A stretch of DNA of 64,000 bases from Roseiarcus sp963824475 (GTDB lineage Bacteria > Pseudomonadota > Alphaproteobacteria > Rhizobiales > Beijerinckiaceae), in the NCBI GenBank assembly GCA_963824475.1, contig CAWGPR010000005.1, positions 1 to 64,000 on the forward strand. The letters are read 5' to 3'. The translations under genes and the position numbers were made by a program. The notes beneath the pieces are model-generated. The model saw nothing but the letters and a program-made list of their open reading frames with translations, did not search any database and was not told where the DNA came from. Shown here piece by piece: positions 57,337 through 64,000 of the stretch (within the stretch, counting starts at the first letter, position 1; the number at the start of each line of letters is the position of its first letter).

Positions 57337-57816
57337 TCAAATCGAGCGCGAAACGCGGTCGCGCGCCTCGAAGCTGGAAAACCGCGTCGCCCATGGCTCC
57401 GAGCCAAGGTCGGCAGAGGGTCCAAGCATTGAGAAAAGACCGGCCCGCACTTCAGGGGGCAGCTCTTCGAACGGTTTGGGGGGCGAACCTCGGGGGCCGA
57501 ACCAAGTCCTGAGCTCCCACAATGCTGTAATCTTCGCTTCTGCTACGATGGGACTCCGCGTCGGGACGCCGTTTTCAGCCTCCATGGAAAGAGCCTCCGC
57601 GCCAAACAGCGTTTCGGCGAATCGACGCTCCATTTCGTGCTGCAGAAGGGCGAGAGCGTCCTGAGTGGTCGCCCATTGCGGAGCGGCCGGTGCGAAAACG
57701 GAATATCGTGGGCTGATCCTCATAAGGCTCGACGCGCGCACGACCGCGGGCGCGCAAATCGCAAGCGAGGCGAGGCCTCGGAGGAATCGACGCCGCGGGA
57801 CGATAAGCGAACCCAT
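57337..57816 (-). CDS. Hypothetical Tat-signal protein
   Basis: 159 residues. The N-terminus VPRRRFLRGLASLAICAPA is a twin-arginine signal, with a likely cut near VVRASS. The mature part (ETLFGAEALSMEAENGVPTR, KITALWELRTWFGPRGSPPK) has no family I recognise; similar short Tat-like N-termini occur in phage-related hypotheticals. It lies just upstream of the riboswitch on the same strand, and read-through from it could add to the cob operon. Confidence 0.55.
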   Translation of the reverse strand: MGSLIVPRRRFLRGLASLAICAPAVVRASSLMRISPRYSVFAPAAPQWATTQDALALLQHEMERRFAETLFGAEALSMEAENGVPTRSPIVAEAKITALWELRTWFGPRGSPPKPFEELPPEVRAGLFSMLGPSADLGSEPWATRFSSFEARDRVSRSI

Positions 57817-58112
57817 CTTTCGTAGTCCCTAGGTGTACTGATGGATACACGTCGCCAGTTGCAGCTCGCCCTCGGCCATTCGATTGAGGGCGCGCGGATC
57901 TCGTGGGGCTTATTCCAGACAACTGCGAATTCTAACAGCATTGTCGGGCTTCGTGGACATCCCAAATCGGGGGAGTTCGGTCCCGCCATTTCGCCCGCCA
58001 AATACAACCTGGGCTTGGTATGACGCCGCCCTCGCCCTAGTTTGCGCTGTTCGATCCAGGGCGGTAGGCGTCAGAAGTGGACCGTCATCCCGTTCTTCAC
58101 GCGAGTACCGAT
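57817..58112. other. Intergenic region ahead of cobO
   Basis: About 296 bases between the divergent Tat-signal gene and cobO. No B12 box was found, so cobO-cobQ does not appear to have its own riboswitch here. A patch at 57905-57960 is AT-richer. No gene is supported. Confidence 0.4.
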
Positions 58113-58718
58113 ATGGCCAATGACGCGGACCGGCACAAAGCAAAAATGGCCAATCGCAAGGCCGTCCAGGACGCCGAGGTCGCCTCGAAGCCAATTCTCG
58201 AAAAAGGTCTGCTTATCGTCCACACCGGTCCTGGCAAGGGCAAGTCGACGGCGGCCTTCGGGCTTGCGCTGCGTGCGCTCGGGCGGGGCTTTCGCGTCGG
58301 CGTGGTGCAGTTCATCAAGGGCGCCTGGTCGACCGGCGAGCGCTTGGCGATCGAGCGCTTCGGCGCCCAAGTGGAGTGGCGCACGATGGGCGAGGGCTTC
58401 ACCTGGGAGACGCAGGACCGCGCGCGCGACGTCGCGGCCGCAAGCGCCGCATGGGCGGAGGCCAAGCGCATGATGGCCGACCCCTCGATCCGCCTCCTTG
58501 TGCTCGACGAGCTCAACATCGCGCTGCGCTATGACTATTTGCCGCTCGCCGAAGTCGTCGCCGCCCTCGTTGGACGCCGCCCCGGCCTGCATGTCGTCGT
58601 GACCGGCCGCAACGCCAAGCCGGAGCTGATCGAAGCGGCCGATTGCGTGACCGAGTTCGCTCTCGTCAAGCATCACTTCGCCGCCGGCGTGCGGGCGCAG
58701 GAGGCGATCGAATTTTGA
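58113..58718 (+). CDS. cobO: Cob(I)yrinate a,c-diamide adenosyltransferase CobO
   Basis: 201 residues. P-loop VHTGPGKGKSTAAFG (residues 36-50), VGVVQFIKGAWSTGER, LLVLDELNIALRYDYL and VVTGRNAKPELIEAAD are BtuR/CobO signatures. It adds the adenosyl ligand to the corrinoid. ATG 58113 is preferred (upstream open frame to 58077). The stop overlaps the TTG start of cobQ. Confidence 0.9.
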   Translation: MANDADRHKAKMANRKAVQDAEVASKPILEKGLLIVHTGPGKGKSTAAFGLALRALGRGFRVGVVQFIKGAWSTGERLAIERFGAQVEWRTMGEGFTWETQDRARDVAAASAAWAEAKRMMADPSIRLLVLDELNIALRYDYLPLAEVVAALVGRRPGLHVVVTGRNAKPELIEAADCVTEFALVKHHFAAGVRAQEAIEF

Positions 58719-60169
58719 CCGCCCGAGCGCTGATGTTCCAAGGGACGGGCTCGGACGTTGGCAAGTCGCTGATTGTCGCGGGCTTAAGCCGCGCCTTCTC
58801 GAGGCGCGGGCTTCGCGTCCGTCCGTTCAAGCCGCAGAACATGTCGAACAACGCCGCGGTGACGGACGACGGCGGCGAGATCGGCCGCGCCCAGGCGTTG
58901 CAGGCGCGCGCGTCCGGAGTTCGGACGAGCGTGCACATGAATCCGGTGCTGTTGAAGCCGCAGAGCGAAATCGGCGCGCAGGTTGTCGTCCAGGGCCGGG
59001 TGATCGGCAATGCGCGGGCGCGCGAATATCAGGCGCTGAAACCCAAACTGATGAGCGCCGTGCTCGACAGCTACGCGCGCGTAAGCGCAGACGCCGATCT
59101 CGTGCTCATCGAAGGCGCGGGCAGCGCAGCGGAAATCAACCTGCGCGAGGGCGACATCGCCAATATGGGATTCGCGCGCGCAGCAGGCTGCCCTGTGGCG
59201 CTGATCGGCGACATCGATCGCGGTGGCGTTTTCGCCCAGATTCTCGGCGTCAAGGCGGCGCTCGCGCCCGACGACGCCGGCACAATAGTCGGCTTCATCG
59301 TCAACAAGTTCCGCGGCGACGCGAGCCTGTTCGAGGGGGCGATGGCGACAATCGCCGAGCGCACGGGTTGGCGCCCCTTCGGCCTCCTGCCCTTCTTCGC
59401 CGACGCGGCGCGCCTGCCGGCGGAAGACGCGTTCGGCCTCGGGGATCGGAGGCCAAACGGAAAGGGCGCCGTGACCATCGCCGTGCCGATGCTGGCGCGC
59501 ATCGCCAATTTCGATGATTTCGACCCGTTGCGCATGGAGCCTTCGGTGCGGCTCATCTTCGTGCACCCGGGCGAGCCGCTCCCGGTCGCCGATCTCGTCA
59601 TCCTGCCCGGCAGCAAGGCGACGATCGCCGATCTCAAATTCTTTCGCCAGCAAGGCTGGGATATCGACCTCGCCGCCCACGCGCGACGCGGCGGGCGGAT
59701 CCTGGGCGTTTGCGGCGGCTACCAGATGCTGGGCGAAAGCGTGTCCGACCCGAACGGCATCGAGGGGCCGCCGGACGAGATCGAGGGCCTCAAGCTGCTC
59801 GACGTCGCCACGGTGCTGACGGGTGAGAAGACGCTGCGGCAGGTCGAAGGCGCGAGCCTTGCAAACGGCGCGCCGTTCCGAGGCTATGAGATGCATGTCG
59901 GCGAGACGAAAGGCCCCGACTGCGCGCGGCCATTGCTGCGCTTCGCCAACGGCCAGCTCGACGGCGCGATCTCGGCCGACGGCCGCGTCGCGGGGGCCTA
60001 CGTGCATGGGCTGTTCGCCGACGACCGCCAGCGCGCGGCGTGGCTGGGCTCGCTCGGAACGACCAGCGAGCTCGACTACGAGGCGACGATCGAGCGGACG
60101 CTCGACAGGCTCGCCGACCATTGCGAGGCGCATCTCGATTGCGATGCGCTGCTCGCGGCAGCCCGCTAA
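58715..60169 (+). CDS. cobQ: Cobyric acid synthase CobQ
   Basis: 484 residues. ALMFQGTGSDVGKSLIVAGL is the ATPase P-loop, then RPFKPQNMSNNAAVTDDGGE and LIEGAGSAAEINLREGDIAN. The amidotransferase half has LGVCGGYQMLGESV with the active Cys. It amidates the b, d, e and g side chains. TTG 58715 overlaps the cobO stop (TTGA); relatives start with the same TARALMFQG, so TTG is preferred to ATG 58733. Confidence 0.9.
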   Translation: MTARALMFQGTGSDVGKSLIVAGLSRAFSRRGLRVRPFKPQNMSNNAAVTDDGGEIGRAQALQARASGVRTSVHMNPVLLKPQSEIGAQVVVQGRVIGNARAREYQALKPKLMSAVLDSYARVSADADLVLIEGAGSAAEINLREGDIANMGFARAAGCPVALIGDIDRGGVFAQILGVKAALAPDDAGTIVGFIVNKFRGDASLFEGAMATIAERTGWRPFGLLPFFADAARLPAEDAFGLGDRRPNGKGAVTIAVPMLARIANFDDFDPLRMEPSVRLIFVHPGEPLPVADLVILPGSKATIADLKFFRQQGWDIDLAAHARRGGRILGVCGGYQMLGESVSDPNGIEGPPDEIEGLKLLDVATVLTGEKTLRQVEGASLANGAPFRGYEMHVGETKGPDCARPLLRFANGQLDGAISADGRVAGAYVHGLFADDRQRAAWLGSLGTTSELDYEATIERTLDRLADHCEAHLDCDALLAAAR

Positions 60170-60208
60170 GCCCGCTGCAACCAGGGCGCGAGCCCGGCGA
60201 CAAGCCGA

Positions 60209-60272
60209 TGCAAATGAATACACCCAAACGCTAGCAAGGCGCGCGTAAGGGCTAGCAAAATGGCTGGCGTTT
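60209..60272 (-). repeat. Tail fragment of the promoter-bearing repeat, copy 3
   Basis: On the minus strand reads TAAACGCCAGCCATTTTGCT, then GCGTTTGGGTGTATTC and ATTTGCAT, matching 32196-32256. The promoter part is missing: an IS630-like end sequence (CTAGTGTCCTGATTCGG, near 60271-60287), very similar to the left end of the IS630 at 63.5 kb, replaces it. Confidence 0.6.
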
Positions 60273-60307
60273 ACTAGTGTCCTGATTCGGAAGTTCTGCG
60301 TATTACC

Positions 60308-60428
60308 GCCTCGTCCTGAGGCGCCGCGAAGCGGCCTCGAAGGACGCATCCAGTACGCTGTTCCGGCGCCGCCCTCTGGAGCATCCTTCGAGACGCGAGG
60401 CTTCGCCTCGCCCTCAGGATGAGGTGGG
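60308..60428. repeat. Long palindromic repeat, copy 3
   Basis: CCTCGTCCTGAGGCGCCGCG, GAAGCGGCCTCGAAGGACGC, then the inverse half GCATCCTTCGAGACGCGAGG and CCTCAGGATGAGG. Complete copy of the family seen at 38079 and 45490. Confidence 0.85.
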
Positions 60429-60469
60429 GTTCGCCGCGCCCGGCTGACGACAACGCATAATCCAACGAA

Positions 60470-60704
60470 GTACGAAGGCAATCGGCTGCTCAGCTTCCCG
60501 TTGTTCTTCCTCGCCCCGGCCCTCATCTCATACTTCGCGATCGAGAGGCCGTTCCTTGAGATCGGCCGCCGGCTGTCAAAGAGGATCGGCCGCGCCGCGC
60601 AATCGCGCCCGGCGCACGATTCGATCTCCCCCCGTGGCCGATCAGCCCTCGATCGCCATGCCGTAGAGGACTCCAACCGCTCTACTGGCTGGCCGGGATC
60701 GTAG
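60470..60704 (+). pseudogene. Acyltransferase family C-terminal remnant
   Basis: The reading NRLLSFPLFFLAPALISYFA followed by IERPFLEIGRRL matches the last membrane segment and end motif of OafA/YrhL-type acyltransferases. Everything upstream is absent; a palindromic repeat and IS-end sequence lie in its place. The codons after about 60590 are probably not native. Confidence 0.55.
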
Positions 60705-60783
60705 AACAAGGCTTGCCCAACGCGCGCATTCCAGTTTCGACGAGGGCGTAGAATTGGGGGCGCGGGGGAGATTTTGGGGCGCC

Positions 60784-61056
60784 TCAGTATTTCGGGGGTC
60801 GAAACCCGTTCGTCCCCCCAGCGCTGGATGGCCCTCTCAAAGCCGCTAGGGCGGCCTTGGAGCGGGCGTCGGCCCTGGCTAGCACCCGTTTTGCTCCACG
60901 AAGGCCGTGATGGGGTGCGTGAGCTTTCGGTGGCGTGAAGGCGTTGGACGGGGCGCCGGGTCCCGCGGAGCCTGCGAAGCGGTCGTCTCGTAGGATGATC
61001 CAGCCCGCGCCGACTTTCACGAAAAACGAGGTCTTAAGGACAGTTGTCGCCTCCAT
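60784..61056 (-). CDS. Small hypothetical ORF
   Basis: 90 codons (MEATTVLKTSFFVKVGAGWI ... NGFRPPKY). No family recognised. The N-terminal third (SFFVKVGAGWIILRDDRFAG) looks protein-like, the rest is low in complexity. It is divergent from lexA, with the SOS-type boxes between them, so if real it could be DNA-damage regulated. May be spurious. Confidence 0.3.
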   Translation of the reverse strand: MEATTVLKTSFFVKVGAGWIILRDDRFAGSAGPGAPSNAFTPPKAHAPHHGLRGAKRVLARADARSKAALAALRGPSSAGGTNGFRPPKY

Positions 61057-61090
61057 CCGTTTTTCCAGACGACATCACTTTCCCCTTGCC

Positions 61091-61131
61091 GAACAAGGCG
61101 TGAACGATTAGGCTTTGTTCGTGATTTGTTT
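61091..61131 (+). promoter_or_regulatory. LexA (SOS) boxes upstream of lexA
   Basis: GAAC-AAGGCGT-GAAC (61091-61105) is a perfect alphaproteobacterial SOS box (GTTC-N7-GTTC) on the opposite strand. A second, imperfect site GTTC-GTGATTT-GTTT lies at 61117-61131. Both are within 110 bases of the lexA start, as expected for autoregulation. Confidence 0.8.
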
Positions 61132-61200
61132 TAGCCAGAATTGTGATTCGCCCGAGTGAGCCTCGACGACGAGTTGGGGCGGGCCGTCTGGAGACCTAAG

Positions 61201-61906
61201 ATGCTGACCAAAAAACAGAGCGAGCTCCTGCGCTTCATCCATGAGCGCCTGCAGGAATCGGGCGTGCCCCCGTCGTTCGACGAAATGAAAGAAGCGTTGG
61301 AGCTGCGCTCGAAATCCGGAATTCACCGTCTCATCATGGCGCTTGAGGAGCGCGGCTTCATTCGGCGGCTCGCCAATCGCGCCCGAGCGATCGAAGTCCT
61401 GCGGCTGCCCGAAATCGGCGACGGTCGCCGCGCCAAGGGTGCAGAGGTTCTCGCCGAGCGTCATCCCGGGCAATCTCGGACGGTTGCGCCCTGCCGCGCC
61501 GGCGCGCGACCCCGACGAGCGCCCTGCGGTCATGGTGCCGCTGATGGGCCGCATCGCCGCTGGCACCCCGATCTCGGCCATCCAGACGCGGCTTGAGACC
61601 TTCGCAATGCCGCCGGAATTTCTTGGCGGCGGCGAGCACTTCGCGCTCGAGGTGCGCGGCAATTCGATGATCAACGCCGGCATTTTCGAGAACGACACCG
61701 TCATCATCCGCAAGCAAGACACGGCTGAGACTGGCGATATCGTCGTCGCCCTGATCGACGAGGAGGAGGCGACGCTGAAGCGGCTGCGCAAGCGCGGCGC
61801 TTCGATTGCGCTTGAGGCCGCCAATCCGGCCTATGAAACGCGAATATTCGGGCCGGACCGCGTCCGCGTTCAAGGGAAAATGGTCAGTCTCCTCCGCAGA
61901 TACTGA
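61201..61906 (+). CDS. lexA: LexA repressor, frameshifted in the linker
   Basis: N-terminal winged helix (LTKKQSELLRFIHERLQESG, PPSFDEMKEALELRSKSGIH) and C-terminal S24 peptidase domain with cleavage site Ala-Gly in GRIAAGTPI (about 120-121), catalytic Ser in RGNSMINAG (155) and Lys in EATLKRLRK (193). The two halves are in different frames. Removing one A from GAAATCG (61411-61417) joins them as LRLPESATVAAPRVQRFSPS and gives 234 residues, the normal size. A truly broken lexA would leave the SOS regulon open, so a base-call error is more likely. Confidence 0.85.
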
Positions 61907-61929
61907 CCCGCCGCGCCGAAAGGAAAAGA

Positions 61930-61983
61930 GGCCGGCCGAACGCGACATGTAGAGGCGCTCCAAGTCGCGTTCCAGCCGGCCAG
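61930..61983 (+). terminator. Large inverted repeat after lexA
   Basis: GGCCGGCCGAACGCGAC pairs with GTCGCGTTCCAGCCGGCC across a loop of about 17 bases. It starts about 25 bases after the lexA stop. There is no T run, so it could be a factor-dependent or processing hairpin. Confidence 0.5.
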
Positions 61984-62522
61984 CCCGGCTGGTCCCGGAG
62001 ATGCGGCGGAACCGGGGCCGCTGGGCGTCCTGTCAGCGGGGCGCTGACGAACAATCAAATGATACTCTCGAGCGGCCAATATACAAGAATGATAAGCGCA
62101 TTCAATTCAAGCTTATGGTATTTACCTAAACGAACTCAGTTAATGCTTACGTTACGGAAGCTCGAATACCTTACGAATACCTTGATTGCGTAGCGTTTAC
62201 AGACATGCAAGCCTCCTTGCTCGAAAACCATATATTTAGAGCAGATTGCATTTGGGTCGACGCGCCAATTGTAGCCGCGCTCGATGAGCGCGGCGGGCGC
62301 GGTCGACGACCGCGCCTTGTCTCATGATTTGCGGCGTCTGGTCCGGCAGGATTGGACGCCGCCGGCTTGAGTCGCAATCAGGCCGGCGGCGGGAGGGGAT
62401 GGGTCGTGATCGCGCCAATCCCAAGGGACTGATTTGTAGTTTGACCACCCCTCTCTTTTCCCAGCGGCCTGAACGGACACCCGGGGATCAAGCCCCCGAG
62501 ACAAGACAAGGACTGAGAAAAG
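61984..62522. other. AT-rich gene-free stretch before IS110
   Basis: 62050-62230 is clearly more AT-rich than the rest of the window (AATCAAATGATACTC, TATTTACCTAAACGAACTC) and contains the direct repeat CGAATACCTTACGAATACCTT. At 62236 TTAGAGCAGATTGCATTTGG resembles an IS630-type end. The part from 62400 is probably the IS110 left flank. No gene is supported. Confidence 0.45.
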
Positions 62523-63471
62523 ATGGGATCAACCGTAGCACGAAACGTCGGCGTCGACATTTCGAAAGACACGCTCGACGTCGCGATCCACCCCGAGGGC
62601 AAGGGCTTCCGCATCGCCAACACCCCGCAAGGCCATCGCGCCCTCATCAAAAGGCTTGAGGGCTTCGAGATCGCCCGAAATCGTGTTCGAGGCGACAGGG
62701 GCTTACCATCGCCTCCTCCAAAAGGCGCTCGTCGAGGCCGGTTTGCCGTGGGTCAAGGTCAATCCCCGGCAGGCCAGACGCTTCGCTCAGGCGGCAGGCA
62801 AACTCGCCAAGACCGACCGCTGCGACGCTCTCATGCTCGCCCGCATGGGCGCTGCTCTTGAGCTCGAGCCGAATGTCCCCGTCAGTCCGACGGTGGAGAC
62901 CATGAAGGAACTCGTCAACGCCCGTCACGCCCTCGTCAAGGACCGCGTCGCTGTCCTCAACCGCCAGGCCATCGCCGTTTCAACGCTCATCAAGCGTCAG
63001 CTCGCTCAGAGGCTCCGCCAGATCGACAGCCAGATCGAAGCCATCGACAAGCGCCTCAAAACGCTGCGCAAGGCCGACGCAGACGTCAGCGAGCGCTTCG
63101 ACATCCTGACCAGCATTCCAAGCTTCGGCGAGGGGACCGCCAATGTGCTGATGGTCGAGACGCCCGAGCTCGGGCGTCTCGACCATCAGCAGGCCGCAAG
63201 CCTCGTCGGGCTCGCGCCGATCGCAAACGACAGCGGACAGTCCTACGGTAAACGATCCATTCGCGGCGGCCGGCCACGGGCCAGGCAAGCTCTCTATATG
63301 GCCGCCCTCAGCGCCATCCGGTTCAATCCGCAGCTCAAAATCAAATACCAGGCCCTCATCAATGCCGGAAAACCCGCCAAGGTCGCCCTCGTCGCCGTCA
63401 TGAGAAAGCTTCTCATCCTCGCCAACGCCCTCATCCGCGACAACCGAAAATGGGCCCCCACAGCCCCTTGA
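62523..63471 (+). pseudogene. IS110 family transposase, frameshifted
   Basis: N-terminal DEDD part: VGVDISKDTLDVAIHPEGKG (D), then the frame is lost after EGFEIAR. The other frame continues IVFEATGAYHRLLQKALVEA (E), KTDRCDALMLAR (D..D) and the C-terminal domain with LTSIPSFGEGTAN and ASLVGLAPIANDSGQ. Removing one A from GAAATCG (62677-62683) gives GFEIARIVFEATGAY and 315 residues. A 46-base perfect palindrome lies at 63146-63191, in the helix-hairpin-helix region. IS110 elements lack terminal inverted repeats, so the element ends are not defined. Confidence 0.8.
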
Positions 63472-63518
63472 CCAACACGGACACTACAGCGCCCGATTCG
63501 ACGGAATTGAAATCTGCG

Positions 63519-64000
63519 CTAGTGTCCTGGTTCTGAGTTTTGTGCGATTTTGGCTTGGGTGGAGGCGATTTCGAGGGTTTTGAGACAGAAGCGTTTTATG
63601 GCGGCGAGGCTATCGTCGGCGGATTTGGTCCAGCGGAAGGGCTTTGGGTCGGCGTTGACGGCGTCGAGATAGGCTCGGATCGCGGCTTCCAATTCCGCGG
63701 TTGAGCGGTGGACGCCGCGGCGGATTTGCTTTTCGGTGACGTCGGCGAACAAGCGTTCGACCTGATTGACCCAGGAGCTGGCGGTCGGGGTGAAGTGAAC
63801 ATGCCATCTCGGCCGCGCGCCGAGCCACTTTCGGATCGGCGCGGTCTTGTGGGTGGCGTAGTTGTCCATCACGAGGCGGACGTCGAGGCCGCGGGACATT
63901 GCGCTCGATCTCGCGCAGGAAGCTCAGGAACTCGCGTCCGCGATGACGGGGATAGCAGCGCCCGATGACCTTGCCGGTGGCGGCGTCGAGAGCAGCGAAC
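63519..64000 (-). pseudogene. IS630 transposase, C-terminal part, cut by window edge
   Basis: Reads in from the right edge as FAALDAATGKVIGRCYPRH and REFLSFLREIERNVPR, then changes frame near 63890 and continues GLDVRLVMDNYATHKT (D) and FTPTASSWVNQVERLFADV (E). The frameshift is not at a GANTC-type site. The TAG stop is formed by the last base of the flank plus the TA target. Confidence 0.75.
63522..64000 (-). mobile_element. IS630-family insertion sequence, partial
   Basis: Left end GTGTCCTGGTTCTGAG follows TA (63520-63521). A similar end sequence (TAGTGTCCTGATTCGG) lies at about 60272. The other end is outside the window. Confidence 0.7.

Noticed and set aside
57841..58023. 60-codon plus-strand ORF before cobO
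   Set aside because: No ribosome-binding site, no motif, and composition resembles non-coding sequence.
57817..58112. Second B12 riboswitch ahead of cobO
   Set aside because: No AGCCAGGAGACCTGCCG-like box or GCCACTG element in this interval.
63885..63900. IS630 frameshift near 63893 as a sixth GANTC case
   Set aside because: The local sequence (GAGGCCGCGGGACATT) gives no GANTC on removal of a base; it is a separate event.

Overview
The window looks like chromosome from an alphaproteobacterium of the Hyphomicrobiales (Beijerinckiaceae/Methylocystaceae-like). It has high GC, many ATGA/GTGA gene overlaps, alphaproteobacterial SOS boxes, a dense load of IS256/IS5/IS6/IS110/IS630 elements, and the palindromic intergenic repeats common in this order. 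The species cannot be fixed from the sequence alone.

Layout. (1) 1-4.2 kb is mobile debris: an IS256 element beside a 5'-truncated IS6 transposase, then the tail of a DUF499-type ATPase, an AlpA-like HTH protein and a RadC tail. (2) 4.2-15.1 kb, minus strand, is a Mo-hydroxylase operon of the CO-dehydrogenase family: coxG-coxS-coxL-coxM, a DUF29 gene, coxD, coxE, a double-CDGSH protein, two XdhC-family maturation proteins, a molybdopterin-binding protein and a MocA cytidylyltransferase. The S-L-M order and the AYRGAGR motif in CoxL mark it as form II, so CO may not be the main substrate. (3) 15.5-21.2 kb, plus strand, is a complete branched-chain amino acid-type ABC importer (livH, livM, livG, livF, a DUF6867 membrane protein, livK). 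(4) 21.2-31.8 kb holds CcdA, a PEP-CTERM protein, a bd-type quinol oxidase (cioAB/cydAB), a UbiH-like hydroxylase, a trans-sulfuration enzyme, MurJ, GalK and GalT. (5) 31.8-42.8 kb is an IS-rich zone: three copies of one 1.33-kb IS5-like element, three IS630-type elements or remnants, tRNA-Leu(CAA), a DedA/VTT protein, DsbB, a TetR regulator and a DUF2852 protein. (6) 43.0-60.2 kb is a cobalamin cluster (cobB, cbiD, cobM, cobE, cobL, cobK, cobJ, cobI, cobH, cobG, cobN, cobW, DUF1636, cobO, cobQ) with a B12 riboswitch ahead of DUF1636-cobW-cobN-cobGHIJ. It has the O2-dependent CobG and also CbiD, but no cobF. (7) 60.2-64 kb is remnant sequence, lexA with two SOS-box-like sites, a frameshifted IS110 element and the end of an IS630 element.

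Main observations beyond routine annotation. Five genes (livM, cobE, cobN, lexA and the IS110 transposase) are each broken by one apparent extra base. In all five, removing that base restores the frame and recreates a GANTCG site, i.e. the CcrM methylation motif GANTC; this suggests either methylation-linked base-calling error or a real mutational hotspot. A repeat with a built-in sigma70-like promoter occurs at 31.99 and 38.99 kb, with a tail-only copy at 60.2 kb, and may encode a small RNA. The IS elements are stacked: the IS5-like element enters CTAG sites formed at IS630 ends, and an IS630 entered the CTAG duplicate it made. Short palindromes interrupt the transposase genes, and a 46-bp perfect palindrome lies inside the IS110 gene.
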